NCBI GenBank assembly: GCA_018675425.1
Contig: JABGYD010000008.1
Location: 1-64,000 of the forward strand
Length of the DNA: 64,000 bases
Direction: 5' to 3'
Source of the DNA: Kordiimonadaceae bacterium
GTDB taxonomy: Bacteria > Pseudomonadota > Alphaproteobacteria > Sphingomonadales > Emcibacteraceae
Part shown: positions 18,152-26,916 of the stretch, in pieces
Layout: each line of letters starts with the position of its first letter
How positions within the stretch are numbered: the first letter of the stretch is position 1
The notes under the pieces: generated by a model
Told to the model about the DNA's origin: nothing
Seen by the model: the letters and a program-made list of their open reading frames with translations, nothing else
Databases searched by the model: none
Program-made: the position numbers and the translations under genes

Positions 18152-19276
18152 ATGAAAATCAGTAGTAATTTTGACAGCGGCAATATAAATGTTATCGAAT
18201 GTTCAGCTCCAGGTAATATACGACTTTCTATTAATAACGATAAGAACTCAGAATTTTATCAATGGTTTCACTTTCGGCTTACTGGCGCCAAAGATCAATT
18301 ATGTGCCCTAAGAATCGAGAATGCTGCTGGTGCCGCTTATCCAAATGGTTGGGAGAATTATCAAGCGGTAGCATCTTATGATCATGAAACGTGGTTCCGC
18401 GTAAGTACTGTTTATAAAGAAGGGGTCCTTACCATTCAACACGTGCCAGAAACCGATAGTGTCTATTATGCATATTTTGCACCCTATAGTTATGACCGTC
18501 ACCAAGAATTAGTCTCAACTGCTGCAATGAATGATCGTGTTAGCCTTGAAGTTATAGGTGAAAGTTGCGATGGGCGCGATCTTGATCTATTAACTATCGG
18601 TGAAGAAGGAGGGGAGAAGAAAAAAATCTGGATTATTGCCCGCCAACATCCCGGCGAGAGCATGGCCGAGTGGATGGTAGAGGGAATAATTTCTCGCTTA
18701 CTTGATGATGAAGACGCGCTAAGCCGAGAGCTTTTAAATAAATGTGTCTTTTATATAATGCCTAATGTCAATCCCGACGGCAGCATCCGCGGGCACCTTC
18801 GTTGCAACGCGAAAGGTCAGAACCTAAATCGAGATTGGCACGATCCCAATCCAGCTGTTAGTCCAGAAGTTTATCATCTTCGCAACAAAATGGATGAAAA
18901 GGGTCTTGATTTTTCACTTGATTGTCATGGTGATGAAACGTTACCATATAATTTTATTGCTTGTTTTGAAGGGGTGCCAGAACTTAATCAATACAATCTA
19001 GATACAGCTTATATTTTTGGTAACGAACTCGAAAAAACAAATCCCGATTTTCAAAACGAAAAAGGTTATATGAAAAATGAACCCGGCACTGGTAATCTAG
19101 GCATGAGTACGAATTTGATAGCCCACCGCTTCGATGCTGTTGCAATGACACTTGAAATGCCATTTAAAGATACTGTCGATAGCCCTAATCCAAAAACTGG
19201 TTGGTCCCCTGAACGAAGTATTAAATTAGGCTATAGTTCACTTGATGCATTACGAACTATAGTTGAAAGGCTTTAA
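18152..19276 (+). CDS. M14 family zinc carboxypeptidase (cytosolic carboxypeptidase-like)
   Basis: 374-residue metallocarboxypeptidase. An N-terminal beta-sandwich domain (about 1-125) precedes the M14 catalytic domain, the arrangement of bacterial homologues of cytosolic carboxypeptidases. Zinc ligands are His166 and Glu169 (RQHPGESMAEW) and His259 (DCHGDE); the substrate-binding Asn-Arg is in GQNLNRDWH and the catalytic Glu is Glu335 (TLEMPF). No signal peptide is present, so it acts in the cytoplasm. The natural substrate of bacterial members is largely unknown. It is divergent from the peptide transporter across about 120 bp. Confidence 0.92.
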   Translation: MKISSNFDSGNINVIECSAPGNIRLSINNDKNSEFYQWFHFRLTGAKDQLCALRIENAAGAAYPNGWENYQAVASYDHETWFRVSTVYKEGVLTIQHVPETDSVYYAYFAPYSYDRHQELVSTAAMNDRVSLEVIGESCDGRDLDLLTIGEEGGEKKKIWIIARQHPGESMAEWMVEGIISRLLDDEDALSRELLNKCVFYIMPNVNPDGSIRGHLRCNAKGQNLNRDWHDPNPAVSPEVYHLRNKMDEKGLDFSLDCHGDETLPYNFIACFEGVPELNQYNLDTAYIFGNELEKTNPDFQNEKGYMKNEPGTGNLGMSTNLIAHRFDAVAMTLEMPFKDTVDSPNPKTGWSPERSIKLGYSSLDALRTIVERL

Positions 19277-19340
19277 TTTTAAAAAAACTTGTCTTTTAGA
19301 TTTTAAACTTAAGATTTATTTTTCCATTTAGTAAAGAGAC

Positions 19341-20315
19341 CTAAAACTTGACTACTTTCTGATTAATCCTCCCAAAAATTGTCTTGCCGTCTTTATCAAA
19401 CATATCAATCTCAACACGGTCACCAAATTTCATAAACTCTGTTTTGGGTTTACCTTCCCTTATTGTCTCAAGACACCTTATCTCAGCAAGGCAACAAGAA
19501 CCATCTTTGGAACCTTTGTTTGATACAGTGCCTGAGCCCACTACGGTACCAGGGTCAAGGTCACGAGTTTTTGCAGCATGCTCAATTAGCTTACAAAAAT
19601 CAAAAGTCATGTCAATTCCAGCATTTGGGGAACCAATTTTTTTACCATTTAATATGGCGTGAAGTGGTAAATGTAGTTTTTTTCCATCCCAAGCATCGCC
19701 AAGTTCTTCAGGAGTAACAAAAACAGGCGCAAACGCCGTCCATGGTTTTGATTGATAAAAACCAAACTGTTTTCCAAGTTCTGCCGGAATAAGGTTACGC
19801 AGCGAAACATCATTCAGGATAGAAATAAGTTTTATATGTTTTCCAGCCTCTTCTGCTGTTGTAGCAGCCGGAACATCGTCAGTGATTACAGCAACCTCAG
19901 CTTCCAAATCAATCCCCCAATCTTCAGAGCCTGTACGAATGTCATCATGAGGGCCAATAAAGGCATCAGATGCACCCATATAAACTAGTGGGTCCTCCCA
20001 AAAGCTAGGTGGTAGTTCTGCTCCACGGGCTTTTCTAACCAGCTGAACATGAGTAACATACGCGCTTCCATCAACCCAGTGATATGAGCGCGGTAAGGGT
20101 GCATCACAAAGTGTTGGATCAAAGTCAAACCCAGAGATTGATCCTGATTGAAGTTTTTCATAAACTCCGATAAGGTCACTCTCACTGTCACTCCAATTAT
20201 CAAGTGCTTCTTGCATTGTTCGTGCTATTGGTTCCGCACTTGTATAACGAGAAAGGTCTTTCGAAACGACAACCAGTTTGCCGTCTCTACCGTGTTTTAA
20301 AGATGCGAGTTTCAT
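19341..20315 (-). CDS. Fumarylacetoacetate hydrolase family protein
   Basis: 324-residue enzyme with a short N-terminal domain and the FAH fold that cleaves or hydrates beta-keto or enol acids using a divalent metal. The metal site is visible in DWGIDLEAEVAVITDD (Glu/Glu) and the later ILNDVSLRN. It ends the hut-strand gene run: 60 bp after the RAM-domain gene, which itself follows hutG. Length fits the roughly 330-residue proteobacterial FAH group often found with tyrosine-degradation genes, but none is nearby. A true fumarylacetoacetase role is possible; a role in histidine breakdown is not established. Confidence 0.82.
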   Translation of the reverse strand: MKLASLKHGRDGKLVVVSKDLSRYTSAEPIARTMQEALDNWSDSESDLIGVYEKLQSGSISGFDFDPTLCDAPLPRSYHWVDGSAYVTHVQLVRKARGAELPPSFWEDPLVYMGASDAFIGPHDDIRTGSEDWGIDLEAEVAVITDDVPAATTAEEAGKHIKLISILNDVSLRNLIPAELGKQFGFYQSKPWTAFAPVFVTPEELGDAWDGKKLHLPLHAILNGKKIGSPNAGIDMTFDFCKLIEHAAKTRDLDPGTVVGSGTVSNKGSKDGSCCLAEIRCLETIREGKPKTEFMKFGDRVEIDMFDKDGKTIFGRINQKVVKF

Positions 20316-20375
20316 ATTCTAAAGTCTTCTTTCAATTTAGTTAAACTTGGCTAGTTTTGATGAATAATTATTAGA

Positions 20376-20618
20376 TTACTTGAATGCTTTAAAAGTCATA
20401 GTTGTAAAAGTATCTTTAATGCCGGGAATAGTTTGAACCTTTTTATTTATAAAGCGCCCAATATCTACATCATCGCTCAAATGAAATTTTATTAGTAAAT
20501 CAAATGCTCCAGAAATTGAATACACATCTTGGGCTTCTTCCAAATTGTCAACAACACCTTCAGCAACGCTATAGACTTCACCAAGCTCACATTTGATCTG
20601 TACGAAAATATTTTGCAT
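20376..20618 (-). CDS. Stand-alone Lrp/AsnC effector (RAM) domain protein
   Basis: 80-residue protein consisting only of the ligand-binding/oligomerisation domain of Lrp/AsnC regulators: it opens QNIFVQIKCELGEVYSVAEG and ends TFTTMTFKAFK, with no DNA-binding helix-turn-helix. In full regulators this domain binds amino acids and assembles dimers and octamers. Stand-alone versions may modulate a full-length Lrp partner or sense an amino acid. It lies 55 bp downstream of hutG and 60 bp upstream of the FAH-family gene, same strand, so it is probably part of the hut transcript. Role here unknown. Confidence 0.82.
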   Translation of the reverse strand: MQNIFVQIKCELGEVYSVAEGVVDNLEEAQDVYSISGAFDLLIKFHLSDDVDIGRFINKKVQTIPGIKDTFTTMTFKAFK

Positions 20619-20673
20619 GATGTTACATCCAGTTAAAATTTAAATTTCGTTCATTATAAAAAGGTCTTCAGTA

Positions 20674-21441
20674 TTATTCAATCATTGTTTCAATAAGCGC
20701 CCTTAAAATCAAACGAAGTTTATTTGCACGTTGTTCTTGAAATTTGATATTAGGGCTTTCATCCATATAAATTATTTGAGAAATTTCAAGTTGAACTGCA
20801 TGGATATTGTTTTTCGGTTTACCGTAGTGACGAGTGATATAACCTCCTTTAAAACGACCGTTTAGGGCGGAGCTATAGGAGGACTTTGAAATAATTCCAT
20901 CAAGTTTTTCAACAAGTGCATGGCTCGCAGTAACCCCATTTCCAGTGCCTAAATTAAGGTCTGGGAGACAACCATCAAAAAGTCCCGGAATTCGGCTTTT
21001 GATAGAATGGGCATCCCATAACATGGCCCGCCCAAACTTACTTTTTATTCGAGAAAGCTCTTCATTAATTTTATCATGATAAGGCTGCCAATACTTTTTA
21101 GTTCGACTTTCAACGTCTGGTTCATATTTATCCTTATAAAGCGCACAATCATCAAAGGTCATTTTAGGGCAAAAGCCTGTAACACGCTGCCCTGGATATA
21201 GGCTTAATCCATCCCTGCCACGGTTTAGATCAACTACATATCTACTATATTTAGCCGAAATAACAGACACATCTAACTCTACTAAAAAATTATAAAGCCG
21301 GTCGATAAACCAATCTGTATCGTTCAGAGCCAAGGCTTCATCAGTCATCTTCTCCTTAATTTTTCTTGGTATTTCAAGACCAACGTGGGGCATGCTAACC
21401 AGGAGTGGCTTTGAGCCTTGGTAGAAATGAAATGTATCCAT
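20674..21441 (-). CDS. hutG: N-formylglutamate deformylase
   Basis: Last step of the five-step hut pathway: N-formylglutamate to glutamate plus formate. The 255-residue protein belongs to the N-formylglutamate amidohydrolase family and shows its segments PLLVSMPHVGLEIP, SRYVVDLNRGRDG, LWDAHSIKSRIP and LPDLNLGTGNG, with His and Asp/Glu residues for the metal site. Start is the ATG at 21441, which overlaps the hutH stop by one base (TGATG); a GTG one codon earlier is less likely. The presence of hutF rather than a formiminoglutamase agrees with this deformylase route. Confidence 0.93.
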   Translation of the reverse strand: MDTFHFYQGSKPLLVSMPHVGLEIPRKIKEKMTDEALALNDTDWFIDRLYNFLVELDVSVISAKYSRYVVDLNRGRDGLSLYPGQRVTGFCPKMTFDDCALYKDKYEPDVESRTKKYWQPYHDKINEELSRIKSKFGRAMLWDAHSIKSRIPGLFDGCLPDLNLGTGNGVTASHALVEKLDGIISKSSYSSALNGRFKGGYITRHYGKPKNNIHAVQLEISQIIYMDESPNIKFQEQRANKLRLILRALIETMIE

Positions 21442-22970
21442 CACATATTTCCACTAGGTAATATTTTCATGATATGCTCTGTAAATTCACCGGTTAGTAT
21501 CATTTTAGTAGCTCTTTCAATATCAGGTGCAAAAAATCTATCAGCCCCATAATGAGGAATACTCTCTCTAATTAAGTTGTGATATGCGCCAAGTTTACTT
21601 GATGTTTTATGAGATCCCCGAAAATCAATACCTTGAGCAGCAGCCAACAATTCAATCGCTACAACCGTTGCACTATTAAAGCACATTGATGTGAGCCGCC
21701 GAGCACCATATGTTGCCATACTAACATGATCTTCCTGATTGGCAGAGGTTGGAATGCTGTCAACACTGGAAGGATAAGCTCGGGACTTATTCTCACTAAC
21801 GAGAGCCGCCGCCGATACTTGCGCAATCATGAAACCAGAGTTAACTCCACTGTTTTTAACCAAAAATGCAGGAAGGTCGCTCATTTTTGGATCTACCATA
21901 ATCGCAAGGCGTCTTTCAGAAATGGACGCTATTTCACAGATAGCTAACGCCAGATTATCGGCAGCAAATGCTACAGGCTCGGCATGAAAGTTTCCACCGG
22001 AAATGACATCACCATTATCTATAAAAATCAATGGATTATCGGTAACTGCATTGGCTTCGATCAAAAGTGTTTTAGCTACGTTATTGATAATATCCAAAGC
22101 TGCTCCCATAACTTGTGGTTGACACCTGAGTGAATAAGGATCCTGAACCTTCTCACAATTTAAATGGGATTTGTTAATCTCACTCCCCTCCAGTAACTCA
22201 AGATAAAGTGGAGCAACAGCAATTTGACCTGGCTGGCCCCTTGCAATATGAATGCGAGCATCAAAAGGAGTAATGCTTCCTAATAATGCATCAACACTCA
22301 TAGAGCCTGCAACAACGGCTGATGCAAAAACATCCTCCGTTTGAAAAAGGCCCTTTAAGGCTAAAGCGGTTGACACCTGGGTACCATTTAAAAAAGCAAG
22401 ACCTTCCTTAGAGCTTAAAGTAATTGGCTTTAAACCTACTATCTCTAACGCTTCTTTTGCTGGGAGCCTCTCTCCATCAAGCCGAATAAAGCCTTCCCCC
22501 ATTATGGCCGCCGTCATATGAGCTAATGGTGCCAAGTCGCCCGACGCACCAACAGAACCTTTTTCGGGTATGTCAGCAATAAGACCGGCGTTAATAAAGT
22601 CAATAAAAGCTTCTATAGTGACTGCGCGGATACCAGAGTGTCCCTGAGCCAAGCTAGAAATCTTAAGTATATAAATTAATCTCACTACATCATCTGTGAG
22701 TGGTTTTCCTACACCCGTACTATGAGAAAGAACAAGATTAGTTTGTAAAAGGGAGAGTTGGTCGTCAGGAATTGAGGTGTGAGCCAGAAGTCCAAAACCA
22801 GTATTTATACCATATACCGTTTGTCCTTCTTCAATGATATCATCAACTACTTTTCGTGACTTACGAACTACATCCCAAGCGGCTCTGTTAAGTGATATTT
22901 TTGTTTCCTGTCTATAAATCTTTCGAAGTTCAACAAGAGATAATTCTCTAGGGCTGATTATAAAACTCAT
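21441..22970 (-). CDS. hutH: Histidine ammonia-lyase
   Basis: Converts histidine to trans-urocanate and ammonia in the cytoplasm, the entry step of histidine degradation. The 509-residue protein has the Ala142-Ser143-Gly144 triad ([15 protein letters not shown]) that cyclises to the MIO prosthetic group, and the Tyr53 region [12 protein letters not shown]. The length equals that of typical HutH. The start overlaps the hutU stop by four bases (ATGA) and has a strong ribosome site (GGAGG) seven bases before it, inside hutU. hutG follows with a one-base overlap. Expression probably follows the HutC-controlled hutU promoter. Confidence 0.97.
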   Translation of the reverse strand: MSFIISPRELSLVELRKIYRQETKISLNRAAWDVVRKSRKVVDDIIEEGQTVYGINTGFGLLAHTSIPDDQLSLLQTNLVLSHSTGVGKPLTDDVVRLIYILKISSLAQGHSGIRAVTIEAFIDFINAGLIADIPEKGSVGASGDLAPLAHMTAAIMGEGFIRLDGERLPAKEALEIVGLKPITLSSKEGLAFLNGTQVSTALALKGLFQTEDVFASAVVAGSMSVDALLGSITPFDARIHIARGQPGQIAVAPLYLELLEGSEINKSHLNCEKVQDPYSLRCQPQVMGAALDIINNVAKTLLIEANAVTDNPLIFIDNGDVISGGNFHAEPVAFAADNLALAICEIASISERRLAIMVDPKMSDLPAFLVKNSGVNSGFMIAQVSAAALVSENKSRAYPSSVDSIPTSANQEDHVSMATYGARRLTSMCFNSATVVAIELLAAAQGIDFRGSHKTSSKLGAYHNLIRESIPHYGADRFFAPDIERATKMILTGEFTEHIMKILPSGNM

Positions 22971-24643
22971 GAACTTTCCTCCATCATCGGCAAGTTCAGC
23001 CCTTGCTCACGAGCACACTGCTTTGCTACTTCATAACCGGCATCCGCATGACGCATTACACCAGTCGCTGGATCGTTCCAAAGCACCCGACCTATGCGTT
23101 CCGCAGCCTCATCTGTGCCATCACATACAATGACAACTCCGCTATGCTGTGAAAAGCCCATTCCCACACCACCACCATGATGAAGAGAAACCCATGTTGC
23201 CCCGCTTGCCGTGTTTAAAAGAGCATTGAGAAGCGGCCAATCAGAGACCGCATCTGATCCGTCCATCATGCTTTCGGTTTCACGATTAGGACTTGCTACC
23301 GAACCACTATCGAGGTGATCCCGACCAATGACTACTGGCGCACTAAGTTCTCCACTTTTTACCATTTCATTGAAAGCGAGACCAAGGCGGTGCCGATCAC
23401 CAAGACCAACCCAGCAAATTCGAGCAGGGAGCCCCTGAAACTGAATACGCTCTCGCGCCATATCAAGCCAATTATGGAGATTTGGGTTATCCGGAATAAG
23501 TTCCTTAACTTTCTGATCGGTTTTAAAAATATCTTCTGGGTCTCCACTTAATGCCACCCAACGAAACGGGCCAATTCCTCTACAAAAAAGAGGCCTTACG
23601 TAAGACGGAACAAACCCGGGAAAATCAAACGCATTCTTAATACCGTTATCGAAAGCCACCTGACGTATATTATTGCCATAGTCAAAAGTAGGAATGCCCA
23701 TTTTTTCATACTGAAGCATTGCCTCCACATGTAAGGACATAGAATTGATTGCTGCCGCCTCAACTTCTTTCGGTGCACGTTCAATTTTTTGCTCCCACTC
23801 ATCGACGGTCCAGCCGATTGGCAAATAGCCATTTATAGGATCGTGAGCCGATGTCTGATCAGTGACTGCGTCGGGCCTAATACCTCGTTTAAGCATTTCT
23901 GGTATCACTTCTGCTGTATTACCTAGCAGGCCGACAGATACAACCTCCCCTTTCTCTATTGCTGTGTTAATTATTTCCATAGCTTCGTCAAGACTATCCG
24001 CACGCTTATCCACATAACCAGTGCGAATACGAAAATCAATTCGATCGGAGCGGCATTCGATTGCAAGCATAGACGCACCAGCCATAGTCGCCGCAAGGGG
24101 TTGTGCACCTCCCATGCCTCCAAGGCCCCCCGTTAGAACCCATTTACCACTTAGATCGCCACCAAAATGTTGCCGGCCCATTTCAACAAATGTTTCGTAG
24201 GTTCCCTGAACAATTCCTTGGCTTCCAATATAAATCCAACTGCCAGCTGTCATCTGGCCATACATCATCAATCCTTTTTTATCAAGTTCGTTAAAATGAT
24301 CCCAAGTAGCCCAGTGTGGCACAAGGTTTGAATTAGCAATAAGAACACGCGGGGCATTTTCATGTGTTTTAAACACACCTACAGGTTTTCCCGACTGAAC
24401 AAGTAATGTTTCATCATCTTCAAGATTTTTTAAACTTTCAACAATTTTATCAAAACATTCCCAATTTCGAGCTGCACGGCCAATACCACCGTAAACAACG
24501 AGATCCTCTGGTCGTTCTGCTACGTCCGGATCAAGATTATTCATCAACATCCGCATTGGCGCTTCCGTAGCCCAGCTTTTAGCCGTAATTTCTGATCCCG
24601 TGGGAGCCTTAATAACTCGATTATTAGTTTTTATGTCTGACAT
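22967..24643 (-). CDS. hutU: Urocanate hydratase
   Basis: Converts urocanate to imidazolone propionate using tightly bound NAD+. The 558-residue protein has the conserved segments [29 protein letters not shown], the glycine-rich [14 protein letters not shown], and [17 protein letters not shown] near the C terminus. I chose the ATG at 24643 (MSDIKTNN): it has AGGA eight bases upstream, whereas the longer frame begins with a TTG inside the operator palindrome. A HutC-type operator sits 9-22 bases upstream of this ATG and overlaps the ribosome-binding region. hutH overlaps the end by four bases. Confidence 0.97.
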   Translation of the reverse strand: MSDIKTNNRVIKAPTGSEITAKSWATEAPMRMLMNNLDPDVAERPEDLVVYGGIGRAARNWECFDKIVESLKNLEDDETLLVQSGKPVGVFKTHENAPRVLIANSNLVPHWATWDHFNELDKKGLMMYGQMTAGSWIYIGSQGIVQGTYETFVEMGRQHFGGDLSGKWVLTGGLGGMGGAQPLAATMAGASMLAIECRSDRIDFRIRTGYVDKRADSLDEAMEIINTAIEKGEVVSVGLLGNTAEVIPEMLKRGIRPDAVTDQTSAHDPINGYLPIGWTVDEWEQKIERAPKEVEAAAINSMSLHVEAMLQYEKMGIPTFDYGNNIRQVAFDNGIKNAFDFPGFVPSYVRPLFCRGIGPFRWVALSGDPEDIFKTDQKVKELIPDNPNLHNWLDMARERIQFQGLPARICWVGLGDRHRLGLAFNEMVKSGELSAPVVIGRDHLDSGSVASPNRETESMMDGSDAVSDWPLLNALLNTASGATWVSLHHGGGVGMGFSQHSGVVIVCDGTDEAAERIGRVLWNDPATGVMRHADAGYEVAKQCAREQGLNLPMMEESS

Positions 24644-24651
24644 TTTTAATT

Positions 24652-24665
24652 CCTGTATATACAAG
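24652..24665. promoter_or_regulatory. Probable HutC operator in front of hutU
   Basis: The 10-base palindrome TGTATATACA (24654-24663) with partly symmetric flanks (C and G at the ends). The same core occurs at two other hut promoters in this window. It covers the upstream part of the hutU leader and touches its ribosome binding site, so a bound repressor would block transcription from any promoter in the 43-bp hutC-hutU gap. Confidence 0.8.
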
Positions 24666-24706
24666 TTTATTTATTTGTTTTTTTCTATCTTTTTAAAGAA
24701 TCTTTT

Positions 24707-25426
24707 CTATTCCGGTTTAAATAGTCCAGAAAGTTCATATCTTGATCCGGGATGATAAAGTTTTGCTGTTGAAGCGACCCTACCTTTAGTCCAGGTGCGG
24801 CGCTCTATAAGTAAACATGCTTCATTATCAGACATGTCTAGCAGAGATTTTGTTGACCCGGTCGGCATAATGGCCTTTACTACGTGCTCTACCTTTTGGA
24901 GCGGTGCTTGTTTAATTAGATACTCGTAGGGCGTCTTTTTGGTGAAATCCTGGTCACCGTAACCGGGTACAACATCTTCATTAACGAGCCGGTCTTCCAG
25001 CTGAATGGGAATACCTTGTTCTTTATGTATAATGAGGGAGTGCACAAGCGTTACGTCCACATCAATATTCATGTAAGCAGCAATTTTATCATTTACTTTT
25101 ATAGCCTCGCATTTGAGAACGTCCGCACTGTAGACATGGTGGCGCGAACGAATTTCATCGGCAATATTATGAATTTCGAGGGGATTACTTTGTGCTTTTA
25201 GCTCAGCCACAAAGGTTCCTACACCAGCGACACGGATCAAATAGCCTTCATTAGTAAGTTCACGAAGGGCCCGATTAGTAGTCATTCGTGATACAGAAAA
25301 TTCTTTTACTAATTGGTTCTCAGAGGGTACCCGCATGGTCGTCATCCACTCACCACTATCAATACGGTCGAGAATATGATTTTTAATTTTTAGGTACAAT
25401 GGTTCAGCTTTTAATTCAGTGGTCAT
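24707..25426 (-). CDS. hutC: HutC, GntR-family repressor of histidine utilisation
   Basis: 239-residue transcription factor with an N-terminal winged helix-turn-helix (about 10-75; RVPSENQLVKEFSVSRMTTN and the wing RVAGVGTFVAE) and a C-terminal UTRA ligand domain. In known systems HutC represses hut genes and is released by urocanate. Its place between hutF and hutU, plus three TGTATATACA palindromes at hut promoters, supports that role here, including autorepression through the 28-bp palindrome 29 bp upstream. Start: ATG at 25426, or GTG one codon earlier; AAGGA lies upstream of both. Confidence 0.93.
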   Translation of the reverse strand: MTTELKAEPLYLKIKNHILDRIDSGEWMTTMRVPSENQLVKEFSVSRMTTNRALRELTNEGYLIRVAGVGTFVAELKAQSNPLEIHNIADEIRSRHHVYSADVLKCEAIKVNDKIAAYMNIDVDVTLVHSLIIHKEQGIPIQLEDRLVNEDVVPGYGDQDFTKKTPYEYLIKQAPLQKVEHVVKAIMPTGSTKSLLDMSDNEACLLIERRTWTKGRVASTAKLYHPGSRYELSGLFKPE

Positions 25427-25455
25427 CACGCATTTCCTTTGTAATTTATATTGAA

Positions 25456-25483
25456 TGATTAAGTTGTATATACAACTTAATCA
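25456..25483. promoter_or_regulatory. Probable HutC operator in front of hutC (28-bp perfect palindrome)
   Basis: A perfect 28-bp inverted repeat centred on TTGTATATACAA. It starts 29 bp upstream of the hutC ATG and covers the hutF stop codon (25477-25479). It lies where the hutC promoter is expected, so HutC probably represses its own gene; it could also act as a roadblock to transcription coming from hutF. It is the most symmetric of the three hut operators. Confidence 0.85.
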
Positions 25484-26829
25484 AGAAGTTTTTTTAACTT
25501 CGTCATAGTTTTTGAAAATTCGCTAGTTATACTTTGTTCGTCCTTATGTTTGTAATCACTAATGACCATCTCGCCGCCAACAATTACATGTTTTATAGAA
25601 TTTTGATTACCACTAAAAATAAAGCGATCAATTACACTCAGCTCTGGTGTGCCAACTAAAAGTGGCGATGTCTCGTCGAGAACAATCAGGTCCGCACGCT
25701 TGCCAATTTCAATTGAACCATTATCGAAGCCGCTCGCCTTTGCACCACCGCGGAGGGATTCTTTGTAGAGGTGGGTTCCCGTATGTGGCTCTTTATCATT
25801 TGTATTTATATTGCGACGTTGATATTTCAAGCGCTGACCATATTCAAGGAGCCGAATTTCCTCCGTGATACTCACTGAAATATGGCTATCTGAGCCAATG
25901 GCTATTAAACCGTCACGTCTTAAATAATCCGTAAGTGAAAAAATTCCATCGCCAAGATTAGCTTCCGTTGTTGGACATAGACCTACTACAGCGCCAGACT
26001 CTGCGACCATAGATATCTCACTTTCATTTAAATGTGTTGCATGAATAAGGCACCAACTTTCATCCACAGATACATGGTCGAATAACCACTCAATTGGTCT
26101 TTTTCCAGACCAGGCAATACAATCGTTTACCTCTTGCATTTGTTCAGAAATATGAATGTGCGTTGGACCAGTTAAATTTAACGATAACACGTGATTTAAT
26201 GCGTCTTCAGGAACCGCGCGCAGTGAATGAAAGGCTACTCCAATATGTTGGTTCTGAGTGCCATTTATCTGATCAATTAGTTTACTATGAAGTTCCAAAT
26301 AATCATCAACATCGTGAGAAAATCTCTTCTGACTCATATTTAGAGGCTGACCTCCAAAGCCAGATGATGTGTAAAGCACAGGCAAATGACAAAGTGCAAT
26401 TCCTACATTTTTAGCAGCGGAAATTATAGCATTTGACATAGCAAGGTTATCATCTCCTTCACGGTGAAGGTAATGAAATTCGGATACGCTTATGTAACCA
26501 GCCTTCAACATTTCCATATAAAGTTGGCACGCTATCACCTCAAGATCTTTAGAAGATATCTTCGCGGCAAAGCGGTACATAATATCACGCCAAGTCCAGA
26601 AGCTATCTTCCACCGAAGTTGAATATTCAGTGAGGCCTGCCATTGCTCTCTGGAATGCATGACTATGAATATTATTAATTCCAGGAAGTGCATAACCACT
26701 TATCCAATTACTCCCTTTAACCTGATTTGGAGTAATCCTAGAAATTACCCCCTGATCATCGATATCGACAGCAACATTTTGTGCCCATCCACTAGATAAA
26801 AGTACTGATTTAAAGTTTATTCTTTTCAT
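25477..26829 (-). CDS. hutF: Formimidoylglutamate deiminase
   Basis: Hydrolyses N-formimino-L-glutamate to N-formylglutamate and ammonia, the fourth step of the pathway. The 450-residue amidohydrolase-superfamily protein has the metal motif NNIHSHAFQRAMAGLTE, the VSEFHYLHREGD segment, HIHISEQMQEVNDC, LIHATHLNESEI, and the last metal Asp in IGSDSHISVS. Start is taken as the ATG at 26829 (MKRINFKS); ATGs at 26838 and 26835 are alternatives, and the longest frame starts at a TTG inside the operator. It is divergent from hutI and its stop codon lies within the hutC operator. Confidence 0.93.
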   Translation of the reverse strand: MKRINFKSVLLSSGWAQNVAVDIDDQGVISRITPNQVKGSNWISGYALPGINNIHSHAFQRAMAGLTEYSTSVEDSFWTWRDIMYRFAAKISSKDLEVIACQLYMEMLKAGYISVSEFHYLHREGDDNLAMSNAIISAAKNVGIALCHLPVLYTSSGFGGQPLNMSQKRFSHDVDDYLELHSKLIDQINGTQNQHIGVAFHSLRAVPEDALNHVLSLNLTGPTHIHISEQMQEVNDCIAWSGKRPIEWLFDHVSVDESWCLIHATHLNESEISMVAESGAVVGLCPTTEANLGDGIFSLTDYLRRDGLIAIGSDSHISVSITEEIRLLEYGQRLKYQRRNINTNDKEPHTGTHLYKESLRGGAKASGFDNGSIEIGKRADLIVLDETSPLLVGTPELSVIDRFIFSGNQNSIKHVIVGGEMVISDYKHKDEQSITSEFSKTMTKLKKLLD

Positions 26830-26845
26830 AGTCATCATTTCTAGA

Positions 26846-26867
26846 TATAGTTGTATATACAACTATA
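26846..26867. promoter_or_regulatory. Probable HutC operator between divergent hutF and hutI
   Basis: A perfect 22-bp inverted repeat centred on TTGTATATACAA, 16 bp upstream of the hutF ATG and 49 bp upstream of the hutI ATG. One site could control both divergent promoters. It shares the 12-base centre exactly with the hutC operator, which argues for one regulator. Confidence 0.85.
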
Positions 26868-26916
26868 CATTATTGAATTCTTATACTTTGTCAAATTTTA
26901 TCGAAATGGCTACACA

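Noticed and set aside
26851-26916. Upstream TTG starts for hutI and hutF inside the palindrome
   Set aside because: Both frames read through the operator because of its symmetry (giving MYIQL on each strand); the downstream ATGs fit the families.
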